From the NCBI GenBank assembly GCA_000383295.1, contig KB911068.1, positions 124,001-188,000 of the forward strand: a DNA stretch of 64,000 nt. Direction: 5' to 3'. Origin of the DNA: Faecalispora sporosphaeroides DSM 1294 (GTDB lineage Bacteria > Bacillota > Clostridia > Oscillospirales > Acutalibacteraceae). Made by a program: the position numbers and the translations under genes. This document shows positions 35,409-42,860 of the stretch, in pieces; within the stretch, counting starts at the first letter, position 1, and every line of letters begins with the position of its first letter. The notes beneath the pieces were generated by a model. It did not search any database. It was not told the DNA's origin and saw only the letters and a list, made by a program, of their open reading frames with translations.

Positions 35409-37010
35409 GTGCGAAAACTGAAGAAATACAAGCCCACCGAGTTCATGGCTAAGACATCTCACTACGATAAGGAAGCCGCCGACTATGCCGTCATGTTCAT
35501 CGAGTCGCTCTGCCATACCAAAGGAACATGGGCTGGTAAGCCCTTCGAACTGATCGATTGGCAGGAGCAGATCATACGGGACATTTTCGGGATTCTGAAA
35601 CCGAACGGCTACCGTCAGTTCAACACGGCGTATATCGAGATACCGAAAAAGCAAGGCAAGAGCGAACTTGCTGCGGCAGTGGCGCTCCTGCTCCTCTGCG
35701 GTGACGGCGAAGAACGCGCCGAGGTGTATGGATGCGCCGCAGACCGAAACCAGGCAAAGATCGTGTTCGATGTTGCCGTGGACATGGTGCGTTTCTGCCC
35801 GGCTCTTGCCAAGCGCGTGAAGATACTGGAATCGCAGAAGAAGCTCGTGTATAAGCCGACAAATTCATCCTATCAGGTGCTTTCGGCGGACGTAGCGAAC
35901 AAGCACGGTTTCAACACGCACGGCGTTATCTTCGATGAGCTGCATACCCAGCCGAATAGAAAGCTGTTTGACGTCATGCTACAAGGCTCCGGCGATGCGA
36001 GGATGCAGCCGCTTTACTTCCTGATCACCACGGCGGGCAATGATACGAATTCCATCTGCTACGAGGTGCATCAGAAAGCACTGGATATACAGGCGGGACG
36101 GAAGATTGACCCGACATTCTATTCCGTTATATACGGAGCGGCGGAGGATGAGGACTGGACGGACCCGGAGGTCTGGAAGAAAGCCAATCCTTCCCTCGGT
36201 ATCACGGTCGGCATTGACAAGGTCAAGGCGGCGTGTGATTCCGCACAGCAGAATCCCGGCGAGGAGAACGCCTTCCGGCAACTGCGTCTGAATCAATGGG
36301 TGAAACAGTCGGTCAGATGGATGCCAATGGACAAATGGGATGCCTGCGCGTTCCCCGTTTCCGAGGACGATCTGGAAGGCCGTATCTGTTATGGTGGGCT
36401 TGATCTTTCAAGCACCACGGACATCACGGCGTTCGTGCTGGTGTTCCCGCCGCAGGACGAGGAGGACAAATACAGTATCCTTCCTTATTTTTGGGTGCCG
36501 GAAGAGACACTCGATCTTCGTGTGAAAAGAGATCATGTTCCCTATGACCTGTGGGAGCGTCAGGGTTTGCTCATGACCACGGAGGGAAACGTGGTTCATT
36601 ACGGATATATAGAGAAGTTTATCGAACGGCTCGGAGAGCGGTTCAACATCCGTGAGATTGCCTTTGACCGCTGGGGAGCCGTGCAGATGGTGCAGAACCT
36701 TGAGGGAATGGGATTTACGGTCGTTCCCTTCGGACAGGGCTTCAAGGATATGTCCCCACCGACCAAGGAACTGATGAAACTGACCTTGGAGGAGAAAATC
36801 GCACACGGCGGGCATCCCGTCCTGCGCTGGATGATGGACAACATCTATATCCGCACGGACCCCGCCGGGAACATCAAGGCGGACAAGGAGAAATCTACAG
36901 AAAAGATCGATGGTGCGATTGCGACCATCATGGGGCTTGACCGTGCCATCCGTTGCGGGAACGACACGGGCGAAAGCGTATACGATACCAGAGGGCTTCT
37001 GGTTTTTTGA
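35409..37010 (+). CDS. Phage terminase large subunit
   Basis: A 533-residue terminase large subunit. The ATPase has Walker A PKKQGKSELA (~79-88) and Walker B VIFDELHTQ (~172-180); the RNase H-like nuclease has GLDLSSTTDIT, FDRWG and a late DGAIATIMGLDRA. It packages and cuts phage DNA. GTG 35409 was chosen because GGGAGGTGG precedes it. It belongs with the HK97-type terminases. Confidence 0.94.
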   Translation: MRKLKKYKPTEFMAKTSHYDKEAADYAVMFIESLCHTKGTWAGKPFELIDWQEQIIRDIFGILKPNGYRQFNTAYIEIPKKQGKSELAAAVALLLLCGDGEERAEVYGCAADRNQAKIVFDVAVDMVRFCPALAKRVKILESQKKLVYKPTNSSYQVLSADVANKHGFNTHGVIFDELHTQPNRKLFDVMLQGSGDARMQPLYFLITTAGNDTNSICYEVHQKALDIQAGRKIDPTFYSVIYGAAEDEDWTDPEVWKKANPSLGITVGIDKVKAACDSAQQNPGEENAFRQLRLNQWVKQSVRWMPMDKWDACAFPVSEDDLEGRICYGGLDLSSTTDITAFVLVFPPQDEEDKYSILPYFWVPEETLDLRVKRDHVPYDLWERQGLLMTTEGNVVHYGYIEKFIERLGERFNIREIAFDRWGAVQMVQNLEGMGFTVVPFGQGFKDMSPPTKELMKLTLEEKIAHGGHPVLRWMMDNIYIRTDPAGNIKADKEKSTEKIDGAIATIMGLDRAIRCGNDTGESVYDTRGLLVF

Positions 37011-37029
37011 GGAAGGAGCGTGATGAGAA

Positions 37030-38358
37030 ATGAGTATTTTTTCGGGACTGTTCAAATCGATGGACAAGCCTGAGAACAGGACGCCGGGCAGCAGTTATGC
37101 CTTCTACCTGGGCGGTTCTTCCTCCGGCAAACTGGTGACCGAGCGGAGCGCGATGCAGATGACAGCGGTGTACGCCTGTGTGCGTATCCTATCGGAAGCC
37201 ATCGCAGGACTGCCGCTTCATATGTACCGCTACAAGGAGGACGGCGGCAAGGAGAAAGCCATCGACCATCCGTTATACCTTCTGCTCCATGACGAGCCGA
37301 ATCCGGAGATGAGTTCATTCGTGTTCAGAGAAACGCTGATGACTCATCTTTTGTTATGGGGAAACGCCTATGCGCAGATCATCCGCAACGGTAAAGGACA
37401 GATCGTGGCACTGTATCCACTGATGCCAAACAAGATGACCGTCAACCGCGATGTGAACGGACAGCTTTATTACCAGTACCAGCGTTCGTCCGATGAAGCG
37501 CACACCATGAAGGGCGATTCGGTAATCCTTCGACCGTCCGATGTGCTGCATATTCCGGGACTCGGTTTTGACGGGCTTGTGGGTTACTCGCCGATTGCGA
37601 TGGCAAAGAACGCCATAGGGCTTGCGATAGCAACCGAGGAATACGGTAGCAAGTTCTTCGCAAACGGCGCTGCTCCGAGCGGTGTGTTGGAGCATCCGGG
37701 AACGATCAAGGACCCAAGCAAGGTGAGAGAAAGCTGGCAACAGACCTTCGGCGGCTCGGCGAACAGCAACAAGATAGCGGTGCTGGAAGAAGGCATGAAA
37801 TACACGCCTATTTCCATATCGCCGGAGCAGGCGCAGTTCCTCGAAACGCGCAAGTTCCAGATAAACGAGATAGCGAGGATATTCCGTGTGCCTCCGCACA
37901 TGGTGGGCGATCTGGAAAAGAGCAGCTTCTCCAACATTGAGCAGCAGAGCCTTGAGTTCGTGAAGTACACGCTCGATCCCTGGGTAATCAGATGGGAGCA
38001 GTCGATACAGAGGACGCTCCTTGCTCCTGATGAGAAAAAGACCTACTTCGTGAAATTTAATGTAGAAGGTCTGCTCCGAGGAGACTACGCCAGCCGAATG
38101 AACGGCTATGCTACGGCAAGGCAGAACGGATGGATGAGCGCAAATGATATCCGGGAACTGGAGAACCTCGACCGCATTTCTACAGAGGACGGCGGCGATC
38201 TCTACCTCATAAACGGCAATATGCTCCCGCTGTCACAGGCGGGCGCTTTTGCAGATACAGACAACAACGGAAAGGAGGACGAATCCGATGAAGGACAGGA
38301 AGTTCTGGAATTGGAAAAATCAGACGGACGAAGAGCCGTCCGCAGAGAGAGTTCTTGA
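37030..38358 (+). CDS. Phage portal protein, HK97 family
   Basis: A 442-residue HK97-type portal: SAMQMTAVYACVRILSEAIAGLP near residue 40, the HPLYLLLHDEPN stretch, and FRVPPHMVGDLEKSSFSNIEQQ near 280. Twelve copies form the portal ring through which DNA enters and leaves. It overlaps the protease gene by 71 bases. Confidence 0.94.
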   Translation: MSIFSGLFKSMDKPENRTPGSSYAFYLGGSSSGKLVTERSAMQMTAVYACVRILSEAIAGLPLHMYRYKEDGGKEKAIDHPLYLLLHDEPNPEMSSFVFRETLMTHLLLWGNAYAQIIRNGKGQIVALYPLMPNKMTVNRDVNGQLYYQYQRSSDEAHTMKGDSVILRPSDVLHIPGLGFDGLVGYSPIAMAKNAIGLAIATEEYGSKFFANGAAPSGVLEHPGTIKDPSKVRESWQQTFGGSANSNKIAVLEEGMKYTPISISPEQAQFLETRKFQINEIARIFRVPPHMVGDLEKSSFSNIEQQSLEFVKYTLDPWVIRWEQSIQRTLLAPDEKKTYFVKFNVEGLLRGDYASRMNGYATARQNGWMSANDIRELENLDRISTEDGGDLYLINGNMLPLSQAGAFADTDNNGKEDESDEGQEVLELEKSDGRRAVRRESS

Positions 38359-39013
38359 ACTGTACGGCACGATTGCCGAGGAAAGCTGGTTCGATGACGA
38401 TATCACGCCGGCAATGTTCAAGGAGGAACTTTTCGCGGGCAGCGGTCCCATCACCATCTGGATCAACTCGCCCGGCGGGGACTGCATCGCAGCCAGTCAG
38501 ATTTACACCATGCTGATGGACTACAAGGGCGATGTGACCGTCAAGATTGACGGTATCGCTGCGTCTGCGGCATCGGTGGTCGCTATGGCGGGTACGAAGG
38601 TGCTGATGGCTCCTACCGCTCTGATGATGATCCATAACCCGGCAACGATGGCGTTCGGCGATCATGTTGATATGGAAAAGGCAATCGATATGCTTTCCGA
38701 GGTCAAGGAAAGCATCATCAACGCCTATGAGATCAAGACGGGGCTGTCGCACACGCAGCTTTCCCACATGATGGACGATACCACCTGGATGAACGCAAAG
38801 AAAGCCATTGAACTTGGATTTGCTGACGGCATTTTAACGGATGGCAAGCGTGAGTCCGCAGCCGACACCGAGGGCTACGAGTTTTCCGCATCTGCGGTGG
38901 AACGCTCCCTCATTAACAAGATTTCCGGCAAGGCACCTCGCAAGCCGGAAAAGAAACCCGAAGGACGCCCGGTCGATGAACTGAGGGCGTCTCTTTACAA
39001 AAAACTGCTTTAA
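38288..39013 (+). CDS. ClpP-like head maturation protease
   Basis: A 241-residue ClpP-type prohead protease. INSPGGD (~residue 58), the Ser nucleophile in GIAASAASVVAMAG (~95), and MIHNPA (~118) with the His form the catalytic site. It trims the capsid protein's N-terminal scaffold region. ATG 38288 follows AAGGAGG. The C-terminus has a Lys-rich tail. Confidence 0.92.
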   Translation: MKDRKFWNWKNQTDEEPSAERVLELYGTIAEESWFDDDITPAMFKEELFAGSGPITIWINSPGGDCIAASQIYTMLMDYKGDVTVKIDGIAASAASVVAMAGTKVLMAPTALMMIHNPATMAFGDHVDMEKAIDMLSEVKESIINAYEIKTGLSHTQLSHMMDDTTWMNAKKAIELGFADGILTDGKRESAADTEGYEFSASAVERSLINKISGKAPRKPEKKPEGRPVDELRASLYKKLL

Positions 39014-39031
39014 GCAAGGAGGATTTTTATC

Positions 39032-40231
39032 ATGACTATTACAGAGATGAGAAACAAGAGAGCAAAGCTGTGGAACACGATGGAGGGATTCCTCGATACC
39101 CACAGGAACGACATGGGCGTCCTTTCCGCAGAGGATGACGCCACTTACTCCAAGATGGAGCGTGACCTTGACAGCCTCACCAACGAGATCAAGCGCATGG
39201 AGCGCAGGGACGCTATCGAAGCAGAACTGAACAAGCCCGTGAACCAGCCGATCACCGAGGCTCCCGAAAGGGCTGCGTCCCTTAAGCCTGACAAGGTCGG
39301 TCGTGCGTCCGATGCCTATAAGGAGGACTTCGATCGCCACCTTCGCGGCAAGGTGCTCGTCCACAACGTCCTCTCCGAGGGTGTGGATGCTGACGGCGGC
39401 TACCTCGTGCCGGAGGATTTCGAGCGCGACATCGTGACTGCCCTTGAGGAGGAGAACGTGATCCGTTCCCTCGCCAAGGTCATCACTACGCAGCATGAGC
39501 GCAAGATTCCAGTTGCCACGGGTCACTCTACCGCACAGTGGACTGCGGAGAACGCCGCTTATACCGAGAGCAATCCTACTTTCGGTCAGAAGCAGATCGA
39601 TGCTTTCAAGCTGACCGACCTTGCCCGCGTGAGCGTGGAGCTTCTCCAGGATTCCGCTTTCGATATCGAGGACTACCTCATGAAGGAGTTTGCGAGAGCA
39701 TTCGGTATCGCCGAGGAGGAAGCGTTCTGCGTGGGTACCGGCACCAATCAGCCTACGGGTATCTTTACCGCGAACGGCGGCACGGTCGGCGTTACTGCGG
39801 CGGCAAACAACGCCATCACTGCGGATGAGCTTATCAGCCTCGTGTATGCGCTGAAGTCTCCGTACCGCAGGAACGCAAAGTTCCTCATGAACGATGCTAC
39901 GGTATCCATTATCCGCAAGTTGAAGGACAAAAACGATGCGTATCTCTGGCAGCCTTCGCTTCAGGCCGGGGAGCCTGACAGACTCCTGGGGTATGAACTT
40001 TATACCTCTCCGTATGTTCCGACTGTGGCGGCTGGGGCGCTGACCGTGGCATTCGGCGATTTCAAAAACTACTGGATCGGTGACCGCGCAGGCAGAACCG
40101 TTCAGCGTCTGAACGAACTGTACGCTACCAACGGCCAGATCGGCTATGTGGCTACGGAGCGCGTGGACGGCAAGGTCATCCTGCCGGAGGGCATCCAGCT
40201 CCTCAAGATGAAGGCTACCAGCGGCTCTTGA
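39032..40231 (+). CDS. Major capsid protein, HK97 family
   Basis: A 399-residue HK97-type capsid protein. Residues 1-100 form the helical scaffold (delta) domain (ITEMRNKRAKLWNTMEGF); the mature part begins near 105 (GVDADGGYLVPEDFERDI) and includes FCVGTGTNQPTGIF and GYELYTSPYVP. The preceding protease would remove the N-terminal region. CAAGGAGG precedes the start. Confidence 0.95.
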   Translation: MTITEMRNKRAKLWNTMEGFLDTHRNDMGVLSAEDDATYSKMERDLDSLTNEIKRMERRDAIEAELNKPVNQPITEAPERAASLKPDKVGRASDAYKEDFDRHLRGKVLVHNVLSEGVDADGGYLVPEDFERDIVTALEEENVIRSLAKVITTQHERKIPVATGHSTAQWTAENAAYTESNPTFGQKQIDAFKLTDLARVSVELLQDSAFDIEDYLMKEFARAFGIAEEEAFCVGTGTNQPTGIFTANGGTVGVTAAANNAITADELISLVYALKSPYRRNAKFLMNDATVSIIRKLKDKNDAYLWQPSLQAGEPDRLLGYELYTSPYVPTVAAGALTVAFGDFKNYWIGDRAGRTVQRLNELYATNGQIGYVATERVDGKVILPEGIQLLKMKATSGS

Positions 40232-40252
40232 TAAGGAAAGGAGGCGGCGGTG

Positions 40253-40564
40253 ATGGATACTCTGCTTGAGAAAGTAAAAGCCAATCTGATACTGGAGCAT
40301 TCGGCGGATGATGAGCTGCTTTCGCAGTACATCACTGCCGCCGTTTCCTATGCGGAGAGTTATCAGCATATCGCGGAAGGATACTACACGGAGAACGCAA
40401 TGCCCGCGACCACGGAGCAGGCTGTCATCATGCTGGCAAGCCACTTCTATGAGTCGCGGGACGGCTCCACGGGCGGTTTCTTCTCCGACCATGTGAGTTC
40501 CGCACAGCAGGTATGGAACACGGTCAACCTTCTCCTTCGGCTCGACCGGGATTGGAAGGTGTGA
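40253..40564 (+). CDS. Head-tail connector (gp6-like)
   Basis: A 103-residue helical protein with the gp6/YqbG-type pattern (LLEKVKANLILEHSADDELL, YITAAVSYAESY, then ILMASHFYESR-like helix). It forms the ring below the portal. ATG 40253 was preferred over GTG 40250 by spacing to GGAGG. Confidence 0.88.
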   Translation: MDTLLEKVKANLILEHSADDELLSQYITAAVSYAESYQHIAEGYYTENAMPATTEQAVIMLASHFYESRDGSTGGFFSDHVSSAQQVWNTVNLLLRLDRDWKV

Positions 40565-40566
40565 CC

Positions 40567-40899
40567 ATGAGTTTCGGAAAAATGAACACCATCATCACTA
40601 TCGTGGCAAAACAGCACACCACGGACGATGAGGGCTTTAAGACGGAATCGGATGTGACTGTTGCAGAGGTACGGGCTTACCGGGAAGGTCGGCACGGCAG
40701 CGAGAAATGGGCGAACATGGCGCAGTTCTCGACTGCCACCGACCTTTTCCGTTTCCGCGTTATCCCAGGCGTTACGGTCACCACGGAAATGCGAATCCTC
40801 TGTAACGGGCATACCTTTGAGATCACTTCCGTGGAGGATGTGCGCGGAAAAGGTATGTACCTTGAGGTGCTGGTCGAGGAGGTGAAACAGAGTGGCTAA
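40567..40899 (+). CDS. Head-tail adaptor / head closure protein
   Basis: A 110-residue beta-rich protein of the SPP1 gp16-type adaptor family (ITIVAKQHTTDDEGF, EVRAYREGRHG, CNGHTFEITSVEDVRGKGMYLEV). It closes the head after packaging and joins the tail. Starts two bases after the preceding stop and overlaps the next gene by eight. Confidence 0.82.
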   Translation: MSFGKMNTIITIVAKQHTTDDEGFKTESDVTVAEVRAYREGRHGSEKWANMAQFSTATDLFRFRVIPGVTVTTEMRILCNGHTFEITSVEDVRGKGMYLEVLVEEVKQSG

Positions 40900-41323
40900 A
40901 GCAACATGGAAAATGCCGGAGGAGTTCCTCATGAAGATATCACGGCTTGCGGATAAGACCGACACCATCATTCCAAAGGTGCTGGACGCAGGCGCGGAGG
41001 TCGTGGAAAGCAAGGTGCGCTCCAACCTGGCATCTGTTATCGGCAGCGGAACAAAACTGCCATCCCGTTCCACGGGAGAGCTTTTGTCTTCTCTTGGCAC
41101 CACACCTGCCCTGCAGGATAAGAACGGCGATTTCAATGCGAAGGTCGGCTTTGCCGAACCGAGGTCTGACGGTGACAGCAACGCCAAGATTGCTACCATC
41201 CTCGAATACGGCAAAAGCGGACAGCCTGCAAAACCGTTCCTGAAGCCTGCGAAATCCTCGTCCAAAAGCGCTGCCATTGAAGCGATGAAGGCAAAACTGG
41301 AATCGGAGGTGAACGGCATATGA
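40892..41323 (+). CDS. HK97 gp10-type tail component
   Basis: A 143-residue protein of the HK97 gp10 family (EEFLMKISRLADKTDTIIPKVLDAGA, then FAEPRSDGDSNAKIATILEYGKSG and a Lys-rich helix). The start is probably GTG 40892, since the first ATG would remove the conserved N-terminus. It belongs to the head-tail joining set. Confidence 0.82.
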   Translation: MAKATWKMPEEFLMKISRLADKTDTIIPKVLDAGAEVVESKVRSNLASVIGSGTKLPSRSTGELLSSLGTTPALQDKNGDFNAKVGFAEPRSDGDSNAKIATILEYGKSGQPAKPFLKPAKSSSKSAAIEAMKAKLESEVNGI

Positions 41324-41661
41324 GCCTGTTATCGGAAATAAAGACCGTGGTCACAGGCTGCGGTCTTCCTGTGGAGACGGGAGTATTCTCGGATGAGCCG
41401 CCGGATGAATATGTGGTGGTGACTCCGCTTGCGGACACCTACGAGCTTCATGCGGACGATGCTCCCGGATACGAGACACAGGAGGCAAGGCTCTCCCTGT
41501 TCTCCAGGGGCAATTATATGCAGCGGAAGAAGCGGCTCTGCAAGGCGCTCCTTGCCGCTGATTTTGTTATCACGGAAAGGCGGTACATCGGACACGAGGA
41601 CGATACCGGTTTCCACCACTACGCCATTGACGTGGCGAAACTTTATGAAACGGAGGATTGA
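41320..41661 (+). CDS. Minor tail / tail completion protein
   Basis: A 113-residue protein in the position of the tail terminator: FSDEPPDEYVVVTPLADTYELH, LSLFSRGNYMQRKKRLCKALL, and YIGHEDDTGFHHYAIDV match gp17/DUF3168-like tail completion proteins. It overlaps its upstream neighbour by four bases. Confidence 0.75.
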   Translation: MSLLSEIKTVVTGCGLPVETGVFSDEPPDEYVVVTPLADTYELHADDAPGYETQEARLSLFSRGNYMQRKKRLCKALLAADFVITERRYIGHEDDTGFHHYAIDVAKLYETED

Positions 41662-41666
41662 ACATT

Positions 41667-42257
41667 ATGGCAACAATCGGTCTTGATAAACTTTTCTATT
41701 CCAAGATCACGGAGGACGCAAACGGCAACGAGACCTATGCGACTCCCGTGTCCCTTGCCAAGGCAATGACAGCGGAACTGTCCGTGGAACTTGCCGAGGC
41801 TACTCTTTACGCCGATGACGGCGCGGCGGAGGTCGTGAAAGAGTTCCAGAGCGGGACGCTCTCCCTCGGCGTGGACAACATCGGTCTTTCCGTGGCGGCA
41901 GACCTTACGGGTGCGACCGTGGACGATAACGGCGTGCTTGTATCCGCATCCGAGGACGGCGGCGATCCCGTGGCTATTGGTTTCCGTGCAAAGAAAGCGA
42001 ACGGCAAGTACAGATACTTCTGGCTCTACCGCGTCATTTTCGGCATCCCTGCAACGAACCTTACCACCAAGGGCGAGAGCATCGAGTTCTCCACGCCTAC
42101 CATCGAGGGTACGGTTTACCGCAGGAACAAGGTGGACGCAAAGGGCAACCATCCCTGGAAAGCGGAGGTGTCCGAGGACGATACGGGCGTGACCGCCGAA
42201 ACGATCACAGGCTGGTACTCAAATGTTTATGAACCGACCTTTGAGGGCGAGGGTTAA
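41667..42257 (+). CDS. Major tail protein
   Basis: A 196-residue protein of the phi13/major tail tube type: ATIGLDKLFYSKITEDANG, then TLYADDGAAEVVKEF, VDDNGV, and ALEFSTPTIEGTV-like strands. It forms the tail tube. ATG 41667 has CGGAGG at good spacing; TTG 41658 is an overlong start. Confidence 0.9.
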   Translation: MATIGLDKLFYSKITEDANGNETYATPVSLAKAMTAELSVELAEATLYADDGAAEVVKEFQSGTLSLGVDNIGLSVAADLTGATVDDNGVLVSASEDGGDPVAIGFRAKKANGKYRYFWLYRVIFGIPATNLTTKGESIEFSTPTIEGTVYRRNKVDAKGNHPWKAEVSEDDTGVTAETITGWYSNVYEPTFEGEG

Positions 42258-42271
42258 GGAGGTAACGCAGA

Positions 42272-42652
42272 ATGGATGAAAGAAGCGCAATTGTAAAAAT
42301 CGGTGGTCAGGAATATGAGATGCTCCTCACCACCAAGGCAACGAAGGAAATCGCCGGACGCTACGGCGGGCTGGAGAACCTGGGCGATAAGCTGATGAAG
42401 TCTGAGAACTTCGAGATGGCTCTCGATGAGATCGTGTGGCTCATCACGCTACTATGCAACCAGACCATCCTCGTCCACAACTTAAAGCATCCCGATGAGA
42501 AAAAGCCGGAACTGACCACGGAGGAGGTTGAGCTTCTCACCTCGCCGATGGAACTGACGGATTACAAGGACGCTATCATGGAGGCTATGTACAGAGGAAC
42601 GAAACGCAATATCGAAAGCGAGACAGACTCAAAAAACGCACAGGTCGGGTAA
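42272..42652 (+). CDS. Tail assembly chaperone, short form (gpG-like)
   Basis: A 126-residue protein between the tail tube and tape measure genes, in the gpG position. It starts with SAIVKIGGQEYEMLLTTKA, an Ig-like opening often seen in such chaperones. Near its end lies the heptamer A AAA AAC (42631-42637) in the right frame for -1 slippage. The short form ends at 42652; the long form continues through the overlapping frame. Confidence 0.85.
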   Translation: MDERSAIVKIGGQEYEMLLTTKATKEIAGRYGGLENLGDKLMKSENFEMALDEIVWLITLLCNQTILVHNLKHPDEKKPELTTEEVELLTSPMELTDYKDAIMEAMYRGTKRNIESETDSKNAQVG

Positions 42653-42840
42653 GTGACGAAGAGTTATTTACCCGGCTTTTATATTACGGCATCGGTCAGC
42701 TTCATCTTACGCAGGATGAGTTCTGGCTGATGCCGTTCGGTCTGTTTATGGATTTATGGGAATGCCATAAGCAGTATAACGGCATTTCAAAGCCGAAACA
42801 GAATCTCACGATTGACGATGTGATCCCCTATGGAATCTGA
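42637..42840 (+). CDS. Tail assembly chaperone, frameshift extension (gpT-like)
   Basis: A 67-codon frame lacking its own start site. Slippage at 42631-42637 joins it to the upstream gene, giving a 189-residue fusion. It begins RTGRVSDEELFTRLLYYGIG and contains EFWLMPFGLFMDLWECHKQY, typical of the T part of tail chaperones. There is no stop between the heptamer and 42838. It would be missed by simple gene finding. Confidence 0.85.
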   Translation, partial: RTGRVSDEELFTRLLYYGIGQLHLTQDEFWLMPFGLFMDLWECHKQYNGISKPKQNLTIDDVIPYGI

Positions 42841-42860
42841 CGGGAAGGAGGTAAAGACGC

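Noticed and set aside
38834-40492. Leftward 552-residue frame
   Set aside because: It is antisense to protease and capsid genes; no promoter, ribosome binding site or motif supports it.
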